Assembly (NCBI GenBank): GCA_964450715.1
Contig: CAYVFC010000234.1
Location: 1-7,176, forward strand
DNA: 7,176 nucleotides
Source: CAYVFC01 sp964450715
GTDB lineage: Bacteria; Myxococcota_A; Polyangia; Polyangiales; JAFGIB01
Direction: 5' to 3'
Positions 4,570 to 7,176 of the stretch are shown piece after piece (the first letter of the stretch is position 1; the number at the start of each line of letters is the position of its first letter). The position numbers and the translations under genes were made by a program. The notes under the pieces are model-generated. The model did not search any database and was not told the origin of the DNA. It saw only the letters and a program-made list of their open reading frames with translations.

Positions 4570-6966
4570 TCACCCCAGCTGCTGCTCGGTCCGGGCGATG
4601 ATGTGGTCCTGCAGCCCCCGCGACAGGTCCACGAAGTAGGCGCTGAAACCCGCCACCCGGACGATCAGCTCCGCGTACTTCTCCGGGAGATCCTGGGCCG
4701 CCCGCAGCGTCTCCCCGTCTACCACGTTGAACTGGATATGGGGGATGTTGAGCTGCTGCCAGCTCTTGAGATAGGCCCGGAAGGCGGGCCTGAGGTCGTC
4801 CTGCAGGAACTTGGGCAGGAACTTCTGGTTCAGCAGGTGGTTGTAGCTCTCCACCGCCTGGATCTTGGCGCAGGAGTTGAGCACGGCGGTGGGGCCCTTG
4901 CGGTCCATGCCGGGAGAGGGGGCCAGGGTGGAGTCGGCAAAGCTCTCGCCGTTCATCCTGCCGTCGGGCGTGGCCGGGGTGTCGACGGCCAGCCCGTAGG
5001 TGGCGGACACGGCGCTGCCGTCGCCCCGGTGCGAGAACCCGTAGCGGTCCTCGACCGACTCCATCGCCTCCTCGCCCTGCCGGTGCACCTCCCGGGCGAT
5101 GGCATCCGCGTAGTCGTCGTCGTTGCCGAACTTGGGCGCGTCTAGGCACGCTTGCCGGATATCCTCGCGGCCCTGCCAGTTGCGGTCCATGATGGCGATC
5201 AGCTCCGGCAAGCTGACCAGCTTCTGCTCGAACACGACCTTGCCGATGGCGGCGATGGCGTCGGCCACGTTGGTCCCGCCGATCACCTGGGTGAAGTGGT
5301 GCACGGCCGAGGGATAGACCCACTTCCTCGACTCCTTGCCGCTCTCGATGCAGCCCTGGACCACGGCCGAGTAAAAGGGCCGCGGGCAGTACCGCTCGTA
5401 CAGCTCGAGATTGATGCGCTCCAGCTGCTCCATCTTCTCGGTGAAGAAGCGCACCTGCTCGCAATAGGCGGCGAGCACGTCCTGCCAACGAGTGAAGGTG
5501 GCCGGCTCGGGCGTCCGCGCCCCCCGCTGCTCCCCGCTCTCCGGGTGGACCCCCCGGTGCAGCGCCCACCAGAGGCACTTGGGCAGCACGAAGTAGCCGA
5601 TCGAGCGGCGCATCGTATTTTTGCCGGGTATCTCCAGGTAGACGCAGCCGGTGACCGCGTACCCTTTCGCCTCGTCGTCCGGCACGCCCCAGCGCGAGAG
5701 CAGCGGTGCCAGCGCCTCGTCGTTGAAGAGCGACGGGTAGCCGATCCCGGTGCGGATCACGTCGATGGCCTTCTCGTACAGCGCATCCGGCGTTCCGTCG
5801 TGGACCCGTAGCGCGATGCTGGGCTCGATCAGCCGCAAGCGCTCGGCCGCTTCCAGCACCAGAAAGCTGAGCTCGTTGGTCACGTCGCGACCCGAGCCGT
5901 CGGTTCCCCCGATGGTCACCGCCTGCAGGGAGGCCACGCCGCCGTAGACCGAGCCCACGGTCGGCGAGTAGACCAGGCCGAGCTCGTTGAGCTTGATGAA
6001 GAGCAGCTGTAAGAGATCCAGCGCCTCTTCCCGGGTGATACGCCCTTGCCGCAGATCCCTCTCGTAGAAGGGGCCCAGCAGCTGGTCGACCCGGATACCG
6101 ACGCCCAGCGTGGAATACTCCATGTATCGGATCAGGTGGATGAAGAAGAAGAACTGCAACGCCTCGGCCAAGCTCTGCGGGGGGTGCTCCGGCACCCGGT
6201 CGCAGTGTTCGGCCATGGCCAGCAGCTCGGCTTTTCTCTCCGCGCGGCTCTCCGCCCCGGCCATCTCCCGGGCCAGCGCGGCGTAGCGCCGGGCGAAGCG
6301 GATGACCGAGCGCAGGGCGATGCAGACCGCCTGCAGGAATTCCTTTTGTTCCACGTAGTCGACGGGTACGGTCCGGTCGATCTCCTCCAGCCGCTTCTCG
6401 GCTGCCTCGATCCGCCCCTGCAGCCCGGTAGCGAAGAGAGTCTCATAGTCCGGAATGCCGAGCTCGGAGAGCTGGCTCCAGAGAAAGGTGCCCTCGTAGG
6501 TCCAGTAGCGGCGCAGATCCTCGGGCAAGGCCTGCTGGTGCCGGTCGCTCATCGACCTGCCCTTCCAGTACTCGCAGAGCTCATCCAGCTCCTGCCGACC
6601 GGCGTCGTCCAGCAGCGACCGGCCCGCCTCGCTGTTCACCAGCCGGCGCACCGATTTCCAGTTCTGGTCTATGGGATGGAAGATCCCGTTGGGATCGGAG
6701 GTCTGGTAGCCCACGATCTTCTCGTGGTCGCGGATGAAGATCCCCATGTGGTCCAGCAGGTTCTCCAGCGCCCGGGCCCGGCGGATGACCATGGGCTGCC
6801 CCTCGGTCTGGCGGAAGGACTCGGTCATCAGGCGGGAGCGCTGCAGGTCGAGCCGGATCTCGGGCCGGTACATGCCGCGGCTCAACTCGTCGTCTTCATA
6901 ACCGCGCTTGATGTTACGGACCGCCTTGCTGACCACCTTGGTCCTCAGCTCGCTCGCTGCCGGCAT
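4570..6966 (-). CDS. Glycyl radical enzyme of the pyruvate formate-lyase family, substrate unassigned
   Basis: A 798-aa protein with a PFL-like N-terminal domain (about 10-640) and a C-terminal glycine radical domain (about 655-798). The radical loop is RVAGFSAYFVDL (770-781) with Gly773 as radical carrier; most relatives have RVxGY. The thiyl cysteine is Cys441 in TGCVYLEIPGKN (439-450). In dehydratases, choline lyase and hydroxyphenylacetate decarboxylase this loop reads GCxE, the Glu acting in acid-base chemistry; here the position is Tyr443, with a Glu at 445. Length and the cluster-bearing activase rule out classical pyruvate formate-lyase (which has CC in the loop). I cannot assign a substrate: a decarboxylase, a fumarate-adding or a new activity all remain possible. 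The enzyme is oxygen-sensitive, implying anaerobic expression. The ATG at 6966 was chosen because GAGGTGG sits just upstream; the frame stays open further upstream but lacks homology-like sequence. The activase gene follows at once. No transporter, dehydrogenase or microcompartment gene is visible. Confidence 0.93.
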   Translation of the reverse strand: MPAASELRTKVVSKAVRNIKRGYEDDELSRGMYRPEIRLDLQRSRLMTESFRQTEGQPMVIRRARALENLLDHMGIFIRDHEKIVGYQTSDPNGIFHPIDQNWKSVRRLVNSEAGRSLLDDAGRQELDELCEYWKGRSMSDRHQQALPEDLRRYWTYEGTFLWSQLSELGIPDYETLFATGLQGRIEAAEKRLEEIDRTVPVDYVEQKEFLQAVCIALRSVIRFARRYAALAREMAGAESRAERKAELLAMAEHCDRVPEHPPQSLAEALQFFFFIHLIRYMEYSTLGVGIRVDQLLGPFYERDLRQGRITREEALDLLQLLFIKLNELGLVYSPTVGSVYGGVASLQAVTIGGTDGSGRDVTNELSFLVLEAAERLRLIEPSIALRVHDGTPDALYEKAIDVIRTGIGYPSLFNDEALAPLLSRWGVPDDEAKGYAVTGCVYLEIPGKNTMRRSIGYFVLPKCLWWALHRGVHPESGEQRGARTPEPATFTRWQDVLAAYCEQVRFFTEKMEQLERINLELYERYCPRPFYSAVVQGCIESGKESRKWVYPSAVHHFTQVIGGTNVADAIAAIGKVVFEQKLVSLPELIAIMDRNWQGREDIRQACLDAPKFGNDDDYADAIAREVHRQGEEAMESVEDRYGFSHRGDGSAVSATYGLAVDTPATPDGRMNGESFADSTLAPSPGMDRKGPTAVLNSCAKIQAVESYNHLLNQKFLPKFLQDDLRPAFRAYLKSWQQLNIPHIQFNVVDGETLRAAQDLPEKYAELIVRVAGFSAYFVDLSRGLQDHIIARTEQQLG

Positions 6967-6970
6967 CTGA

Positions 6971-6977
6971 CCACCTC
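6971..6977 (-). promoter_or_regulatory. Ribosome binding site deciding the start of the glycyl radical enzyme
   Basis: GAGGTGG on the minus strand places the GAGG core 7 nt before the ATG at 6966, matching GAGGTG of the 16S anti-Shine-Dalgarno complement. It is the only strong site near any candidate start, so it fixes the 798-aa product. Confidence 0.75.
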
Positions 6978-7056
6978 GTTCGGTTCGAGAAATCTCGTTA
7001 CGCGCCCGTTGCCTGCCCTGGTCCACCCTTGACGCGCGTCGCCCGGGTGCCGGCGG

Positions 7057-7062
7057 AGTATA
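7057..7062 (-). promoter_or_regulatory. Possible -10 element for the glycyl radical enzyme operon
   Basis: TATACT on the minus strand matches five of six bases of TATAAT and would give a leader of about 85-90 nt. At 17 bp upstream lies AAGCCC, which does not resemble a -35, so an activator would be needed. I see no convincing FNR/CRP half-sites. Confidence 0.25.
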
Positions 7063-7176
7063 ACCCGAACGTAGGGGAGGGGCTTGCCCCCTGCCCATCA
7101 CTATGCCCTGCCCTCCCCGCCGGGCGGCCGCAAGGACTAAAGATCCTACACAATTTTGCTGGTACAAAACCGCCAG

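Larger units (their letters stand above)
6967..7176. other. Leader and upstream region of the glycyl radical enzyme operon
   Basis: This region holds no supported gene. It contains a 12-bp palindrome CGAGAAATCTCG (6986-6997) just upstream of the ribosome binding site, an 8-bp inverted repeat GGGGAGGG / CCCTCCCC (7074-7081 and 7111-7118), and the competing palindrome GGGGCTTGCCCC (7079-7090). The right edge (about 7142-7170) is AT-richer and may be part of an upstream regulatory region cut by the window. An in-frame extension of the enzyme runs to TTG at 7167, but it is Arg/Gly/Pro-rich and not enzyme-like. Confidence 0.5.

Noticed and set aside
4532..5578. Long minus-strand open frame continuing upstream of the activase
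   Set aside because: It is the out-of-phase shadow of the glycyl radical enzyme gene: low-complexity Arg/Gly/Ala/Pro sequence with no domain signature. The activase proper begins with the YSLHDGPGIRT core near 4490.
6046..7032. Plus-strand open frame of 328 codons opposite the enzyme gene
   Set aside because: Antisense frame arising from GC-rich codon bias; the composition is low-complexity Leu/Gly/Pro/Val and the opposite strand has unmistakable enzyme motifs.
7155..7175. Sigma54 promoter (GG-N10-GC on the minus strand)
   Set aside because: Only the GG and GC dinucleotides match; the rest of TGGCAC-N5-TTGCA is absent, so it is likely chance.

Overview
The window reads as chromosomal DNA from a high-GC, at least facultatively anaerobic bacterium of the Myxococcota / former Deltaproteobacteria type. 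The evidence is a Cys-rich protein with DUF4215 ('Myxococcus cysteine-rich') repeats behind a Gly/Ser linker, and an oxygen-sensitive glycyl radical enzyme with its activase. No 16S or other taxonomic marker is present, so this placement is an inference.

Layout. (1) Positions 2-1750, plus strand: the 3' part of a large exported Cys-rich protein, cut by the window's left edge. (2) Positions 1751-2093: a 343-base gap with several small GC-rich inverted repeats and, at its right end, a good sigma70-type promoter (GTTACA, 17 bp, TATAAT). (3) Positions 2094-3398, plus: a membrane-bound orphan sensor histidine kinase in visibly AT-richer DNA (about 43% GC on two sampled lines, against about 72% on a sampled line of the downstream operon). 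(4) Positions 3406-3560: a 155-bp MITE-like palindromic element with 20-bp perfect terminal inverted repeats and a flanking CTAAA/CTAAA 5-bp duplication, lying between two convergent genes. (5) Positions 3620-6966, minus: a two-gene operon of a pyruvate formate-lyase-family glycyl radical enzyme (798 aa) followed by its radical-SAM activase (303 aa), with a 210-bp leader at the window's right end.

How the genes work together. The activase would use S-adenosylmethionine and its 4Fe-4S cluster to form the glycyl radical on Gly773 of the enzyme, which then generates a thiyl radical on Cys441 to attack the substrate. The substrate is not known. The Cys-x-Glu signature of the glycerol/diol dehydratase, choline lyase and arylacetate decarboxylase groups is replaced by Cys-Val-Tyr, which makes this enzyme the most interesting protein here. 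The histidine kinase and the surface protein have no evident link to that operon.

The two best leads are the MITE-like element with its target-site duplication and the glycyl radical enzyme with an atypical active-site loop. A 13-bp direct repeat flanking the kinase-plus-MITE segment is a weaker lead. I saw no CRISPR array, tRNA, rRNA or phage gene.
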